From Haliotis asinina (lineage: Eukaryota; Mollusca; Gastropoda; Lepetellida; Haliotidae), in assembly GCF_037392515.1 (NCBI RefSeq), contig NC_090295.1, forward strand, positions 24,034,501-24,098,500: DNA of 64,000 bases, read 5' to 3'. Shown here piece by piece: positions 45,432 through 57,867 of the stretch. Position 1 is the first letter of the stretch; each line of letters starts with the position of its first letter. The position numbers were made by a program, and so were the translations under genes. Below the pieces are notes generated by a model. That model saw only the letters and a program-made list of their open reading frames with translations, did no database searches and was not told the origin of the DNA.

Positions 45432-45585
45432 CTGGGCCCCGTTTCACAAAGCTCTTGTAAGCCAAAGATCTCCTAACCTTTCTCATAGCATTGGTACTTC
45501 ATATGTTACAGTGGAGGAGGTTGGGAGGCTACAAGGAAATTTACGAGATCTTAAACTTACGGGACCTTCGTGAAACGGGCCCCAG
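45432..45585. mobile_element. 154-bp MITE
   Basis: Terminal inverted repeats CTGGGCCCCGTTTCACAAAG (left) and, reversed, CTGGGGCCCGTTTCACGAAG (right) extend to about 30 bp. There is no ORF. This GGGCCCGTTTCAC-type end is common in mollusc genomes. The element ends 11 bp before the AG acceptor of the exon-like block at 45597. Confidence 0.8.
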
Positions 45586-46048
45586 ATATGTTCCAGGTAC
45601 TTGTGATATGCTGCTGGTGCCTGCGAGACATGGAGGGATCGTAGCAGCTAAGATATTCTCTTTGGTAAAGGAATTTATGTCTTTACAAGTAGCCAGGCTA
45701 CAAACGGCAATAGTTGTATCCTCGACACGTAAGGGCACTGCATTTTAAAACAAGTATACTTGTTGTCTCCTGCCCGAAGTGGTTTGACCATAACTATTAA
45801 CAGTGTCCAGCCTAAGACCTCTTTAGCAAATTCCCATCCCTCTGTCTAGGATCCAAGGACGATCTGAGGCCACCTTTACTCGCCATCGGAATTTTGATGT
45901 CTTCTATAGCATTGTCAGGCTTCGGTCTTGAGGAGACGAGCTAAAAGGCATTAGGTTACGCGACGAAGAACTGAGTATACAACAGATGGCTTGAATGAAG
46001 AGATTGAAGAAAGTCTTCCTCTGAACGATATCGATATTACTCTCAATA

Positions 46049-48600
46049 AATGACACTGATGGAGTGAGACATTCCAGAAATGAAAGAATAGTGTACATCT
46101 GCAAAACTGTGGGGAGATGCTGACGAAGCAGGAAGTATTCGCCGGTGAAAGGTGAAGATAGTTGTGGGACTGGTTGATAAGTGAGCAGGAGAAGAATGAA
46201 GGAGAGGAACAAAGGAGCAGTAACACAAGTCAGAACATGACATGGTCCTGGGTGTGTGCAGGACAACCGACGTTGTTGGTGGTGATAATTGCATAATGAT
46301 GTCATTTGACGGTCATGAACGATCAATGGTTAAATATTAAACACTTGATTGTAATCATTGTCAACAACGGGCGTTTAAATTACGTAAATGACTTGTGCAT
46401 ATGTGTGCATACTAAAAATAACAGATTTTTTGTTGTTGATATCAGTGGTGCATGTAGGTATCCACGAGTCACTCCACATTCACTGAAAACACAAAATAAC
46501 AAACATTCAATTCAAGTCAGAACATGAGGACAGGGTCATGGAACTTTACTACCAAGCACATTGAAATGCATTTTTATGGCAACATAAGGTTTCGTCACTT
46601 TGCTATATTTGTGCATTGATAAGTGAGTAAAGCAAAATCAGCAACAATGCAACTACTCGCTTCCAGAAGTCAAACACATATGTCTGTGGAAAAGATCATA
46701 GAATAAAAGTGCCGACAAAGATCTAAAAGCTCTAATATGAATCACAGAGTTACTTTCTACGCAATACTCATAAATCGAACTGGAGAAAAAGGAATGGGAA
46801 GTTGTGAAATGGTTTGAACACTAAAGAACAATGAAGTAACTGTACATGTCCACTTATCACTGAGAGGTGGTTGCCTGCCACAAGGCTATGAAAAAAGGAT
46901 CGTCTGTCAAAGCGCAATTGATATCAATTTCTAGCATATCGCCGAACAGCAGGTTTCAAACGTACTCGATACTGAAATGTCAAGAGAAACTTTATAGGCA
47001 GACTATACTTTTGATTTCACCACTGGAAAACCAGCGAAAGAAGATGTCCATATGAACGAATTCAAACACCGTTTGGAAATGTCAGCTGTATGAAGATGGT
47101 CAATTTACGATTCCTAATTGCCTGAAAGCATGACAAACAGTCTATAAAGGAGGAGTCGAGGAAGGGCAACCATTTGACTGTAATGACAAAGTATGACAAG
47201 GCGCAACATCTGATTCTGAAACTGTATCCTTTCTTCTATTAAACGGTGGAAATGATGGTATGATTATGGCTAGTTGATGTGACAGGTAGTGTGTGCTAGG
47301 CGTTTTCAAGTTGGCAAAAATCGAAATTGACATCAGGTTGCATTGACCATGTCAGTTTGAATCCAGCGGCCACAGAAATAGAAGTGGTAAACTCTCGAAT
47401 GTGTGCCCGTTTTGGGGTTCTTATGTACCTGTAATATATCGGGATAGTATTTTATATGTTAATATGAGGAATACATGACAATCTCTTGTCATGGGTTCTT
47501 CTCACAATTTGGCCTCTTTGACCATTTTCATTGACAGCTGTGGCAACTAAAAGAATCACTTCAGTTGTCATTATAGTTCAGTAATACAGAAACGTTTGTT
47601 CTTGACGGAAACAGTGTCTCATAATTGTTACTCTGTTAGTGCACTTCAGGGTTCAAATCTTTCTCTCACTTCCCCTTAACTTTACATACAAAGAATACTA
47701 TTTGTCTAAATTTATCATCGACCTGACTGAATGAATTGAACAAAACTCAGTCGGGTAATTTGAAAACCCACGTGTTCCTAAGGGAGGTAAGAGAGAACAT
47801 AATCAAATTACACTATCTCATCTCAATCATCGTGATATATTTGTCTCTTTCGGGTGGAAAGCCTGATTCAGATTCACATGCACCAAACATTTTCAGGTAT
47901 GCATAGCTACACATTAATTTCACTATTAATACCATTTGAAATGATAGAAACATTGAATTAGCCCCACTGAGTTCGGAAATTCAGAACCAGTTGGTCTCTG
48001 TACTGGCTTTTAGTATGGGCAACTGTATCGCACAATTTGTCGGGCGGATAGTTTGGAGTGTCGGTTCCCTTGTTCCCGGTTCCTTTCATTGAACACAAGC
48101 TCTGCTGATCACAGCTGGTGACTTCATAATGTCTGTTGGAGCAATTCAGTTGACTACTTGGTAGTGATCATCTGGGCGAGGTCTGTCAATAGTTCTGCAC
48201 TGACTTCCTATTGTTGATTCCCGAGAGCCATGATGCGCTAACTATTTTCAATTCACCAACTCTCTGTTTGACTGACATCTTCATGCGGAACACAGAAATC
48301 GTGAAATGAAGGACAGTTGGTCTTTTATCAACATGTTTACGTGATCTCAAAGTTTTCCACGAAAAATCCAATTCTTAAGCATCTAATTCGTCAGCCGTCG
48401 TCTGTACGTGCGTGTATTGCATAGCTGATAGTGATTACATGTATTAAAAGCCTTTAAAACGCAATTTGACGTTCTTACTTTCTTTACTCACACAAATGTC
48501 GACATATATAGATGTAACTGGCAGATATGTTTTAAATAAACATCTGTGCATAACTTAATCGGAAATTGTCCAATCAACAACAACGTCAGTGACGACATCA
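46049..48600. other. 3' flank of SLC22-like copy 1
   Basis: Non-coding by eye. Large parts match 56.7-59.2 kb. Minus-strand ORFs near 45904-46326 are antisense of the transporter tail. Confidence 0.5.
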
Positions 48601-49290
48601 AACAAAGGAGGGATCACTTGCAGTTAATATCGCGTGTGTCCATCGTGCACTGCAAGACAGTCTCCAGGGGCATTGGATTTCTCAGAAACAGCTGTGGAAT
48701 GGTCTGCCAGTGATGTTGATGAGTCGGTGTCAATTCAGCAGTTGTCTTTGATCATGGCATCATCCGTTCCAGTACGACCATGTTCAAGAACACAGTTTGG
48801 CGCAAGTCTTCCTTCTCGACGTCGATAAATCCATTAACGTCCATCTGCAATGGGTACGGTAATGCTTTGATAAGGCGTCCTCGCACCCTTTGGGCGCAAA
48901 CATGGGACAACTGTCCTCCTTGCAGTATTAGCACCTGTTTTGAACCGGTTTCGCGAGTATAGGACTCGGATATTTCGGTCCTGTCGAGCTGTCATCAAAG
49001 GTGGCGCACCAGGTCGCAGACAAATGCACCACTTCCGGTGTCCCGAAAACGTTGTCTGAGTTGACCAACAGTGGATGGATGCACATTACAGTGCCTGACA
49101 ATCATCACATCTATAGAAACACATTTAAGCATAGCGAGAACCTGTTTCTTTTCGTATTGTGTCAAACGTGAGATTTTCTCAACGTGATTTAGTTTCACAA
49201 TTCCTTGTGCTTTTATAGGGCCTGGGTGCAGGTAATGCACGTACACAACGTGTTTTATGAATATGGTTGTGTTTACGAGAAATGTCAAAG
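48600..49290 (-). pseudogene. Tc1/mariner-like transposase, N-terminal half, decayed
   Basis: On the minus strand from about 49180: LTQYEKKQVLAML, then a helix-turn-helix ending VHPSTVGQLRQRFRDTGS, then RDLVRHL. Past a frame break come ARQDRNIRVLYSRNRFKTGA and a RPKGARTPYQS block (about 48980-48870). This is the paired DNA-binding region of a Tc1-like transposase. The catalytic DDE part is missing or unrecognisable. Confidence 0.65.
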
Positions 49291-49559
49291 CTTCAGTTTT
49301 AAGCATAAAAGTTTATAAAAGAGGAATGCTCTGGGACTCAAACTTGAAATGGACAAGAATATCAGCCTTTTATCCCTACATCCTCTGTATCGCAGGAGAA
49401 GAAAATCGTCAGTAGAAGTCTTGTAAGTTCCAGGACAACAAGTACCAACTGTGTTTTTAATGGCTTTCAGTATATAACTTGACAATCATTATGTTTTCTG
49501 TACTGATAAATACTACTAATAATACACAAGATTTCTATAGCCCTTTATTTGCCTATTTA

Positions 49560-50470
49560 AAAACACTAAGGAACTTCACTCGTAAAATACTTTATGGTGA
49601 TATACAGGTGGTATACAAGGGATGCTTAAAGTTAAAACAGTGAAAGCATGGTAAAACACATTAAAGAAAGAGAAAAAATGCAAATGGTGATAAAACCAAT
49701 GATACATTATGTGGAATAAGTAGCTTTAAAAAGATGAGTTTTAAGAGCATTCTTAAAATGTCCAGTGAGGATGAATTTTGTAGGCTGACTGGTAGACTGG
49801 GTCCAGAGATGAGCTGAAATGTTGTCAAACATCTGTTGCCATATGTAACAGTACCTGTCTTTGGTTGTCAGAGACGAGATTCAGATTCTGATCTGAGCGA
49901 CCTGACAGGATGATATGGCATAACACGTTCCCGAAGATAGTTTTGGGGGCCAAAATGTGGAGACATTTATAAGCATACTTCAGAATCTTATACTGGCATC
50001 TCTGTCTGACTGGGAGCCAGTGCACCTTCTCTCTCACAGGCGTAATCTCCCCACGTCGGCCAGTTTGGGTAATGAGTCGAGCCGCACCTTCTGTAGACAA
50101 CTGGTGAGAGTTTCAGGTAGTCCTCAGAGAAGACCATTTCCACAATCCAGTCTAGATGTCACTAAAGCGTGTATTAGAGTCTTACAACAATCTCCTGTGA
50201 TATATCTGCGTATGGCTGAAATACTTCCGATCTAAAAGTAGCATGACTTCGCGATGGCATTGTCTTGCCTCTCCATTGTCAGTTTGTGGTCGAAATGAAC
50301 ACCAAGGTTCTTCACAGAATCAGCTGATTGAACAGAGCTGTCTCCAACTTACATGTCACTGGTGGTAACTTTAGAGTTCTTGGAACTGCAAATAATAACT
50401 TCAGTTTTGGGGTTAAACCCAGATATGATTTGTACTTTTGCGGTGTCCCTCGAAACATGACTTAGACTGT
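49560..50470 (-). pseudogene. LINE remnant (CR1/L2-like), reverse transcriptase C-terminal end
   Basis: Minus-strand frames give SADSVKNLGVHFDHKLTM (about 50320), ISAIRRYI and LIHALVTSRLDCGN (about 50210-50140), then AARLITQTGRRGEITPV and VHWLPVRQRCQYKILKYAYK (50090-49960). Near the end comes a LKTHLF-like tail (about 49740). This order is that of CR1/L2-type LINEs. Frameshifts and stops are present. Confidence 0.8.
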
Positions 50471-51513
50471 GGCTTTGAAGATGTCATCTTGTCCGCAGTA
50501 GATGTCCTAAACTTTAGCTTTATTAAACGTGGTACACATGTTCGCCATGTTCATCACGCTCTCTGAATGTCCCTTGTGGGGGCTACACCAGTGTGTTAAT
50601 TTGATTTTTTGTGTCGTTTCCATGGCAACAAGTTTGACTTTGACTGAAATTGGTGGTTATGGTCTTTTCTGGAGCAGAACTTTAAAACCGCTCACTATTT
50701 CTTCACCAAACATGGCACATAGACAGGTTTGGTGGCATAATGGTGCCTTTGGTAGGTTTGGATGTCTGAAGAAAAATTAAATTGTTTCATTCGACCCTGA
50801 CTGCAACTTGGTTACATTAAGTGCAAATTACTGAAAATACTACAAACTACTGCAAATTACTGAAGTGTGAACGAAATAAATAAAATAGATTAGGATTTTG
50901 TTCAAGAGGTTGTTCAAGAAACTAACGCGTACACAATACATATCTATATGACTTAACAGATGACACTATGATTCTGCTTCCCTTAATTTGACTTTGACAG
51001 TGCTGGTTACCTCGCGTGAGACAGGTAATGTCATGCAAAGCAAAGGCCATGTAGACAGTAACGGATACAACGGAATATAATTCATGACATTAATGTTCAT
51101 TCTGGTTTAACGGGGACATGAACAAAATATAAGAAACCTCTCCTTTTCGATGAAATGAGACTAGACCCAACCGGAGACCTTTATGTAGTATCCATGTTTG
51201 AAAAACGAGCTTTACAAAATACGAAAAAAAGGTTGTTTCGAAAAATGATTTTCGGCAGAAAAAAGGTAGTTGGTTTATTTTCTTTCAATTCCAATGAAGA
51301 TGTCTTTCATTAAATCAATGGAATTATAAACAACTGGTAAGAAAAATCTAATTGCATTTCTTTGATGATGAGCCATATTTTCAGCAGCTTGAATAATATC
51401 GCATATTCAACGCAGAAAAGTGAATCCCTTCAAAGGCAGACCACATGCGGCGATTGCCTTCTCCACAAAGAGCAAATCACCCTCCACGCTGAGACCGTGA
51501 GCTATGTACATAT

Positions 51514-51540
51514 GGGGAGGGGTGGGGTGGGGTGGGGTGG
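51514..51540 (+). other. G-quadruplex-type motif
   Basis: Five runs of four G separated by single A or T residues (GGGGAGGGGTGGGG then GGGGTGG units). Confidence 0.8.
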
Positions 51541-51589
51541 TATTTTGGCGTGTTCGAGTGTTTCCTGTGTTAAGAGACAAAATTCATAT

Positions 51590-51860
51590 TCATAGACTTA
51601 CTGAAATGTACCCTTAACACACTAAAATTAAATAATATTCATACATTCACTGAAATATATCCTTAGCACACTAAAACGAAACCTAAATTATTTATGTAAC
51701 GCACTAAAATTTCTATTGATTGTAAAAAAAGAAATACAACGAACTAAATTAACCAGCTTAACTACCATTACCCTACACCTAATCTTATAGCAATTTTCTT
51801 AACATCACTGAGATGTCTCCATAACACACTAAAATGAAACCTCAAGTATTAATGTAATGA
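51590..51860 (+). repeat. Degenerate tandem repeat built on AACACACTAAAA
   Basis: CTGAAATGTACCCTTAACAC, CTGAAATATATCCTTAGCAC, GTAACGCACTAAAAT and GATGTCTCCATAACACACTA are successive diverged units of about 55-60 bp. Confidence 0.6.
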
Positions 51861-52077
51861 ATAGTTTTACCCCTTAACAGTGCGCAAACACAGAGATAAA
51901 TTATTTCAGCAATGAAAATATGCACACATTTTCTTAGGCCCATATTCTCAGCTTTCGTATTTCCGCCAAAACGGACAACATTTCGTTTTGTCACACACGG
52001 AAGAAACTACAACCAGAGATTACGACTATCTCAGCTTTAAGAGAGCTTAAACAATCTAGACCTTGATTACAATCTTG

Positions 52078-52150
52078 GTCCAGGCTCGATTACTTACAGA
52101 CTACCGCGTTACAGCTGGAATAGTTTTGGGAGACGCACTAAACAATAAAC
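52078..52150 (+). repeat. 3' fragment of abalone-type short repeat
   Basis: GGTCCAGGCTCGATTACTTA, CAGACTACCGCGTTACAGCT and GGAATAG keep the family order. Confidence 0.6.
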
Positions 52151-53039
52151 AAACAAAATCAAACTACTCACATCACGAGTATTTCCAGCCTTGATTTCCA
52201 CTGACACTCCCTTTTACAGAGGTACTGTTAAAGTTGCTGGTCTGCAGACTAGTAGTACTTTGTGTGATTTGATCTTGGGTAATACTCCTGGACTTAGAGC
52301 CCATAGGAACAGTGTTAGGAGAAGAAACTAGAGGTCAGAAAAGAGTGAGAGAAGAAAGTAAACTTCCCATGAAAACTACGTAGTCATTAGGTGTTTCTTG
52401 GAGAAGAACATTAGTGTGTGGAAATGCAGATGCATGATGAGAGTTTGAATGAAGTGAGGAAACTGGCAGAACAGGACAATGTGAGATGCACTATTTGTGG
52501 TACGTCAGGCTGCTTCATTGATCATGGTTTGTTGCACAGGAGATATGCTTATCTTAAAGCTAATAACAGTAAACCAGTTATACAAGAAATTCTGAATGCT
52601 CAACCCGTTTTACCCGGTTGTTGAGGAAAGTCCTAAAGATAGTTTCAGTGTTGATAATCACATTGATGACACCTTGTAGACCACAGAGGATTGTGAGAAC
52701 CACAAAGGTAGTCTCAGAATGGTGTCTGATCACATCTTAAGCAGCATCATTTGACAGCATGTGCACAGTTTATGTCATATTTTGAGTGTTACAACTGTTC
52801 CCTACACAGTTATCAACGGAGAGAAGTATTGTCAAGATCACAATTAGTATAATTTATGTAATATCTGAAGTGTGACAGGTTTGGAGTGAAGGCATGTGAG
52901 CTAGAGCAGTGATGTAAGCGACGAGCGATTGATTTTGTAGAGGTGCGCAGCATGTGACACATACCTTATGATTTTCCCTTACCACTCATCACTATCCAGA
53001 CAGACTGCAATGGACAACTCAGCATCGAAATTGGTGTCA

Positions 53040-53440
53040 TCGACAATGAATGTTGGTCCAGAATGAGGAAGTGGCATGAGAGTTGCGCACTATTTTGCCC
53101 AAGTCATAAGACCAAACGTTGAACCACATTTTGGACGTTGTCGAAATCACATTTTTCATCAAGACAACTCTCGTGCCCACACTGGCAGAGCAACACTGGG
53201 CTTCCCAAGACAAATCCGTGCAACAGTCTGTACTCAGTCTGGATTCAAGTCCATTAGAACACCTTAGGGACGAGATTCCAAGAAGACCGAATGATCTACC
53301 AAGCACTTTGCAGAGTGTGACCCAAGACCCCCTTCATCAACTGACTAACTCATTCCATGTACAAACGATGCTTTCACTTTCATCAATGCCCATGGAGGCT
53401 TCTCACAATACTGACTTTGGGGTATCTCATTAATACCATT
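53040..53440 (+). pseudogene. Tc1/mariner-like transposase, C-terminal half, decayed
   Basis: VEPHFGRCRNHIFHQDNSRA (53116-53175) carries the second catalytic Asp of Tc1 transposases in the HQDN motif. In another frame SPLEHLRDEIPRR (about 53242-53280) has the Glu of the SP-x-EHLWDE motif. A frameshift separates them and the N-terminal half is absent. It lies directly upstream of SLC22-like copy 2. Confidence 0.75.
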
Positions 53441-53591
53441 TTTGATGATTTTGTCTGTGTGAACGCTAAACGTGATTGCCGAAAATGTGTTAACCATGTC
53501 AAGTTTGAACGCAACTCTGAGTTTTGATAGTTAATTAAAGTGAATTAAAGTGTGTGCTGTAAGAACCCATGCAACATTTTTTATGATTCAG

Positions 53592-56500
53592 TATATGTTA
53601 TATTATGGCCGGAAGAATGTTGTCTATGGCGGACTGCTCTTGAGCGCCATCAGCAACCTGATATCTTCATTCTCTCTGACATGGATCATGTTTGCTGTAA
53701 TTCGAATGATCATTGGACTGGCGGTTGGAATGACAATGTCCTGTAGCTTCTTGTACCGACTGGAATATGTGGGAAAGAAATGGCGAGGGGCGTGTACTAC
53801 GATTCCATCCTGGCCCCTCGGAGTGGTGCTGTTTGCCATTTTATGTTGGTCCATCCGGAACTGGAAATAGCTGTATCTAACTATTGTTGCAGTCAACATT
53901 CCTTTGCTGCTGACTTAGTTGTAAGTGAATTATGTACACAAATATATTTCAAAATACCAAGAATGTTTACACACCTTTCATTAAAATGTCCGTGGAAAAT
54001 ATTAACTGAAAGTGCAAAACAACTCCTGATTTAGAAACCTAATTTCTTCGATCGAGTTAGTGCACCAAGCATGAAAAACCCTAACACTATTTCATCTGTA
54101 CCATTCTCCTTGTCACGTGGACATTTGTATTTATTATAAACAAAATACCAAATAGTGTAACAATTGGAAATCACGTTTACCATTTACTGCTAATGTGATG
54201 CCAGAATCGCTCCGCTGGCTCACTGTGAAGGTACATCTTGAGGAGACGAGGCGCATCGTCATCAGGATTGCCAAGTTCAACAAGAAGGCTGTTCCAGACA
54301 TGTCCATATTGGAACTGATCGCTGAAGAGGAGAGGGTGGAGAGGAACAAAGCTAAATCCTACTCCTACATAGATCTGGTTAGACCCAGGACACTGAGGTC
54401 AAGAACTCTTATAACATGCTTTATTTGGTAAATACTTTACGCGTTTTGAGTTACTCAAACATATATCTGCGCTGTAGAAGAACTTAAACCGTGAACCATA
54501 GTGCAAGATCCATCTCCGAGCTCAACATCAGCATCAGCAACAGCAGTAGCTGCTGCATTTTATCATCAGCAGCATTACTACTAACAAAGTTCAGCATCTC
54601 TTTTGGCAATAATTACTACCAGTGTTGCCATAATCATCACCTAGCTACTTATCTGCTTTCAGCTCCACATGAAGTTTGTTTCAGGGTATCTATATCAATT
54701 GTGTACTATGACAAAACATTTGTTGTGAAGAATCTGTCAGACGACTTCTATGTCAACCTGATGATCATGAGAGTACTAGAGGTCCCGATTTCCATTGTGG
54801 AACTTTTCATGGTCCCAGTGCAAGGACTTAGGCTACTTTAATCGTCATTCAGCATACAAGTGAACGCACTGTGTATGTGTGTTTGCTGGTGCTACTCTCG
54901 ACTAATGCTGATATATCAAAGGTCCCCCGAAATGCTATTTTGCAACATTTTACAACCAATACCTAACAGGTTCAAGAATTACTGATAATCCATACCTATT
55001 CCAATGTTACGTTCTTGTATTATTCTGTACAGTTTTTGTGTTTATGGAGAAGTCGTTGTACTTTGGGCTTCATGATTTATGTTAATTTGTGTATATATAT
55101 TTATAACAAATGGATATTCACGTTTTATGGATAGCTGTGCCTGTCAAAATGGTTTTCTCATTACAAATTCCTCGTGCCTTCCCACATGCACATATTTACT
55201 GTTAAAATTCGGGTCTTATGTTCACACAGGTTCGGTCGATGTTAGGCGTGCGCCATACTGCTCCTGTTCTCAGCTGTTTCCTGGTTTGGTGTTGCCATAG
55301 TAACAAAGCTAGGTGAGTATGCTTGTCTGTCTCGACTATGCTTGTTACAATTGGCAAATCTGCTGTGAAACTAGATCACGAAAGTATAAATGGACGTGTT
55401 TCAAACAGACATGAAGAATATTTGTTTCGTCATCTCTATAATATCATTCACCACTTCTAAAAATACACGCATTGTACGTACCTTTTCACAGCTCCTGCAA
55501 ACATCAAAGTGCCCTTAGAAAATGGATTTGCAATCTCTACCAAATTATCCACCATCAGTGCATGGACTTTGATTGAGACATTGACTAGTGAACAGTTCCC
55601 AACCGTGGTCAGGTGATTCGAAAAGTCATACTGAGTGTAGACTTGAGTGCTTAAGTGACTAGCTGTTAATAACAAACCGATAATAGATAGAAATTCATGT
55701 CTTAATCGAACTTAGGCACAAAAACTGCCAATTCACTCATTTCTGTTTACAAACCGTTGCAGAAATGAGTGATGTTGAAATATACCGAATCACATTCATT
55801 TCAATGACATAAGGAACAAACCCTTTGTACTGTTTGCAATGGAGGACTAGTAGTTTCATGTTGTTAATCATTTGAATAATTAGCGACTTCCTCTCCTTTT
55901 CCAGGAACTTGGCATATGCTGCTCAAAACAGATCTGGGTGGATCGCAGCAGCTCAGATATTCTCTTTGGTAAAACCTATAAGTCTTTATGATATTCTCTT
56001 TGGTAAAACCTATAAGTCTTTATGTATAAGCACTCTACAAGCAAGAAACGTTTTATCCACTACAATGTTTTATATACCTCTTTGTTAAGCTGAGCTGTAA
56101 TTTGAGTGGATGATGATAAAATAAAAGAAGAGATTAGAGCTTGATTTAAAAATAGTATGACTACAAAATGTTAATATACTACATTCTATATCATTAGAAT
56201 GCCGTAAGAAATATAAAGTCTGCAAACTCTTCAACAAATTCTTGTTCCTCTGCCAGGGTTCCAAGAACGATCTGATGCCACCTTTCGATGGCATGGGAAT
56301 CTTGATGTCTCTTACGGAATTAATTATCATGCTTCGGTCTTGAAGAGACGAACAAACAGGCATTAGAGGACACAATGGAAAATATACAAGAGGGGGCATG
56401 AATGTAGAGGTTGAAGAAAGTCTTCCTCTGAACGACGATGTTACACTGGCAATGACTGACAGTGATAGGGTGCAGGGAGAAAACCCAGAAAAAGACGAAT

Positions 56501-56679
56501 GCTGTACCTATGGAAACTCAGGTGGTGATACTGAAGAAGGAGGATGTATTCGCCAGTCAAAAGTGAAGATAATTATGGAACTGGCTGATAGCAGTGAGTC
56601 AGAGAAGAATGGAGAGGAACAAGGGAGTAGTAACACATTCTCCAAGTCGGTTCATGACATATATGTCTATCGTGTATAA
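53592..56679 (+). pseudogene. SLC22-like organic ion transporter, decayed copy 2
   Basis: Exon-like blocks: 53592-53920 (YYGRKNVVYGG after TM2, through TM3-5 to IRNWK), about 54190-54427 (MPESLRWL and the cytoplasmic loop with AKFNKKAVPD), 54663 to about 54830 (SDDFYVNLMIMRVLEVP), 55230-55312 (AILLLFSAVSWFGVA), 55492-55612 (ends EQFPTVVR, a family signature), 55905-55968 (NLAYAAQNRSG) and 56257-56679 (last helix and acidic tail). Breaks: TAG at 53868-53870 and 53915-53917 region, TAG at 55243-55245, and a double frame change around 56335-56400 (EETNKQALEDTM is in a different frame from the flanking parts). The second block lacks a clear acceptor. SLC22 proteins are about 550-residue, 12-helix carriers. 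Assembly error could explain one break but not all. Confidence 0.78.
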
Positions 56680-57741
56680 AGTACAACGGCCATGGTGACA
56701 AACAAATACTTAATGATGTCATTTGACGATAGAAAACGATCAATGGTCTAATAGTAAACACTTGATTGTAATCATTGGCGTATTTAATCAGTATATTACC
56801 ATTTGTGGTGATCAAATTACGTAAATGACCTGCTGATATGCATCGACCATCGACTGTTTCTTTCAGAAGTTTCGTCTTTCTCAACTATATTAATCTTCAC
56901 ACCCAGTGGTAGGTATCCATGAGGCAGTCCACATTGACTGAAAACACTAAATCACAAACATTCACTTTAAGTCAGAAATGGACAGTAGGGTCCTGGAAGT
57001 TTACTATCAAACACCAGGGAATGCAATTTTATTTCAACATGAGGTTTCGTCACTTTGTTCACAAGTAATGCCGAAACAGAAGCTCTTCACGTCTTGAAAG
57101 CAAATACAGTTTCCTGTGGAAGGGAAGTGCTGATAAATATCACTGAAACAATAAACGTTTATTTTTATCACAGAGTTAATTTCTTTCCGATATACCAAAC
57201 AAAGAGAATCTTCACTGAATGAAATGCTTTGAACAATAAGGAACAGTGAGAACTGAATTACAGATACCAGGACGGTAAACAAACTGGAGACCAATATCCT
57301 TACTAAATGTGTCGTACAAGATCGGTACGGCAACAGTAGCAATTAGTAGAGTTTTAACTTCAATTATTAACGAAGATAAACAAGATCCTTGGTAATAGAT
57401 ATAATGGAGATTGTAAACCTAAAGTCACTGTGTTCTGTAATCTGAATGGTTGAAAATCATAATCAAATGGAATTCGATTCCCGTAAACAGCAAGACTATT
57501 CGCTGCGTATTGACACATAGAAACATCGTAAACAATTGTTTTGTTGTGTCACCACGATGGTGATGCCATCCAAATCATAGTGTGATGTAAAGTTAGAATG
57601 ACTTCACGGGAGGACCTCCAGATGCTTCCATGGGACCCAGCTGAAACGGCCAGCTGATGACACTTCACTGCGGTACTTGTACTCGATGTAAACGAGTGCA
57701 GACACTAAAACCCTATGGTTTACTTTTGTGTTTAGAATGTC

Positions 57742-57867
57742 GATACACATCATGTATTGGCCAATTTTCGGGTGTTATTGAGTATACGACGCCGGCGGTT
57801 CTAAATGTATTGCCGTGCTTCAAATACTCAATAACACCCGGAAATGGGCCAGCACATGATGTTTATC
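57742..57867. repeat. Inverted repeat with 44-bp arms and 38-bp loop
   Basis: Arms 57742-57785 and 57824-57867 pair with about five mismatches (GGGTGTTATTGAGTAT against ATACTCAATAACACCC is perfect). The loop is GC-richer (CGCCGGCGG). It could be a MITE or a local hairpin. Confidence 0.9.

Larger units (their letters stand above)
43100..46048 (+). pseudogene. SLC22-like organic ion transporter, decayed copy 1
   Basis: Exon-like blocks with splice consensus: 43100-43262 (SGDLYLNLMVMALLEVP, between TM7 and TM8 of the family), 44068-44149 (WRWACSTLILF), 44420-44539, 45597-45664 (ARHGGIVAAKIFSL, the ARVGGI-type signature), 45850 to about 46048 (last helix and tail). Breaks: a TGA at the start of the fourth block, which is also 4 bp longer than its paralogue (frameshift); a scrambled end to the third block, where copy 2 reads EQFPTVVR; and a TAA at 45909 region after FGLEETS. 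SLC22 members are 12-helix plasma-membrane carriers for organic cations, anions or carnitine. The N-terminal half is not found except perhaps 42617-42712. It is almost certainly a pseudogene. Confidence 0.75.
42617..48380 (+). repeat. Segmental duplication, unit 1
   Basis: Exons, introns and 3' flank align in order with 53.5-59.25 kb. Landmarks: exon at 43100 with 54663, 44420 with 55492, 45850 with 56257; flank TGTCATTTGACGGTCATGAA (46301) with 56718; AGGTTTCGTCACTTTG with 57042; CTCGAATGTGTGCC with 58326. Offsets vary from 11.6 to about 10.4 kb because of later insertions. Confidence 0.8.
50471..52980. other. Intergenic DNA between the SLC22-like copies
   Basis: No supported gene. Contains a G-rich run (51514-51540), degenerate repeats (51590-51860) and a short fragment of the abalone-type repeat (52078-52150). 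Confidence 0.5.

Noticed and set aside
45904-46326. Three overlapping minus-strand ORFs
   Set aside because: They are antisense of the SLC22-like tail, and a matching stretch occurs in the duplicate at 56.4-56.9 kb.
52418-52624. ORF with CTICGTSGC, possible zinc-binding fragment
   Set aside because: 68 codons with a plausible ATG but no neighbouring frame, splice sites or recognised family. It could be a transposon remnant, which I cannot support.
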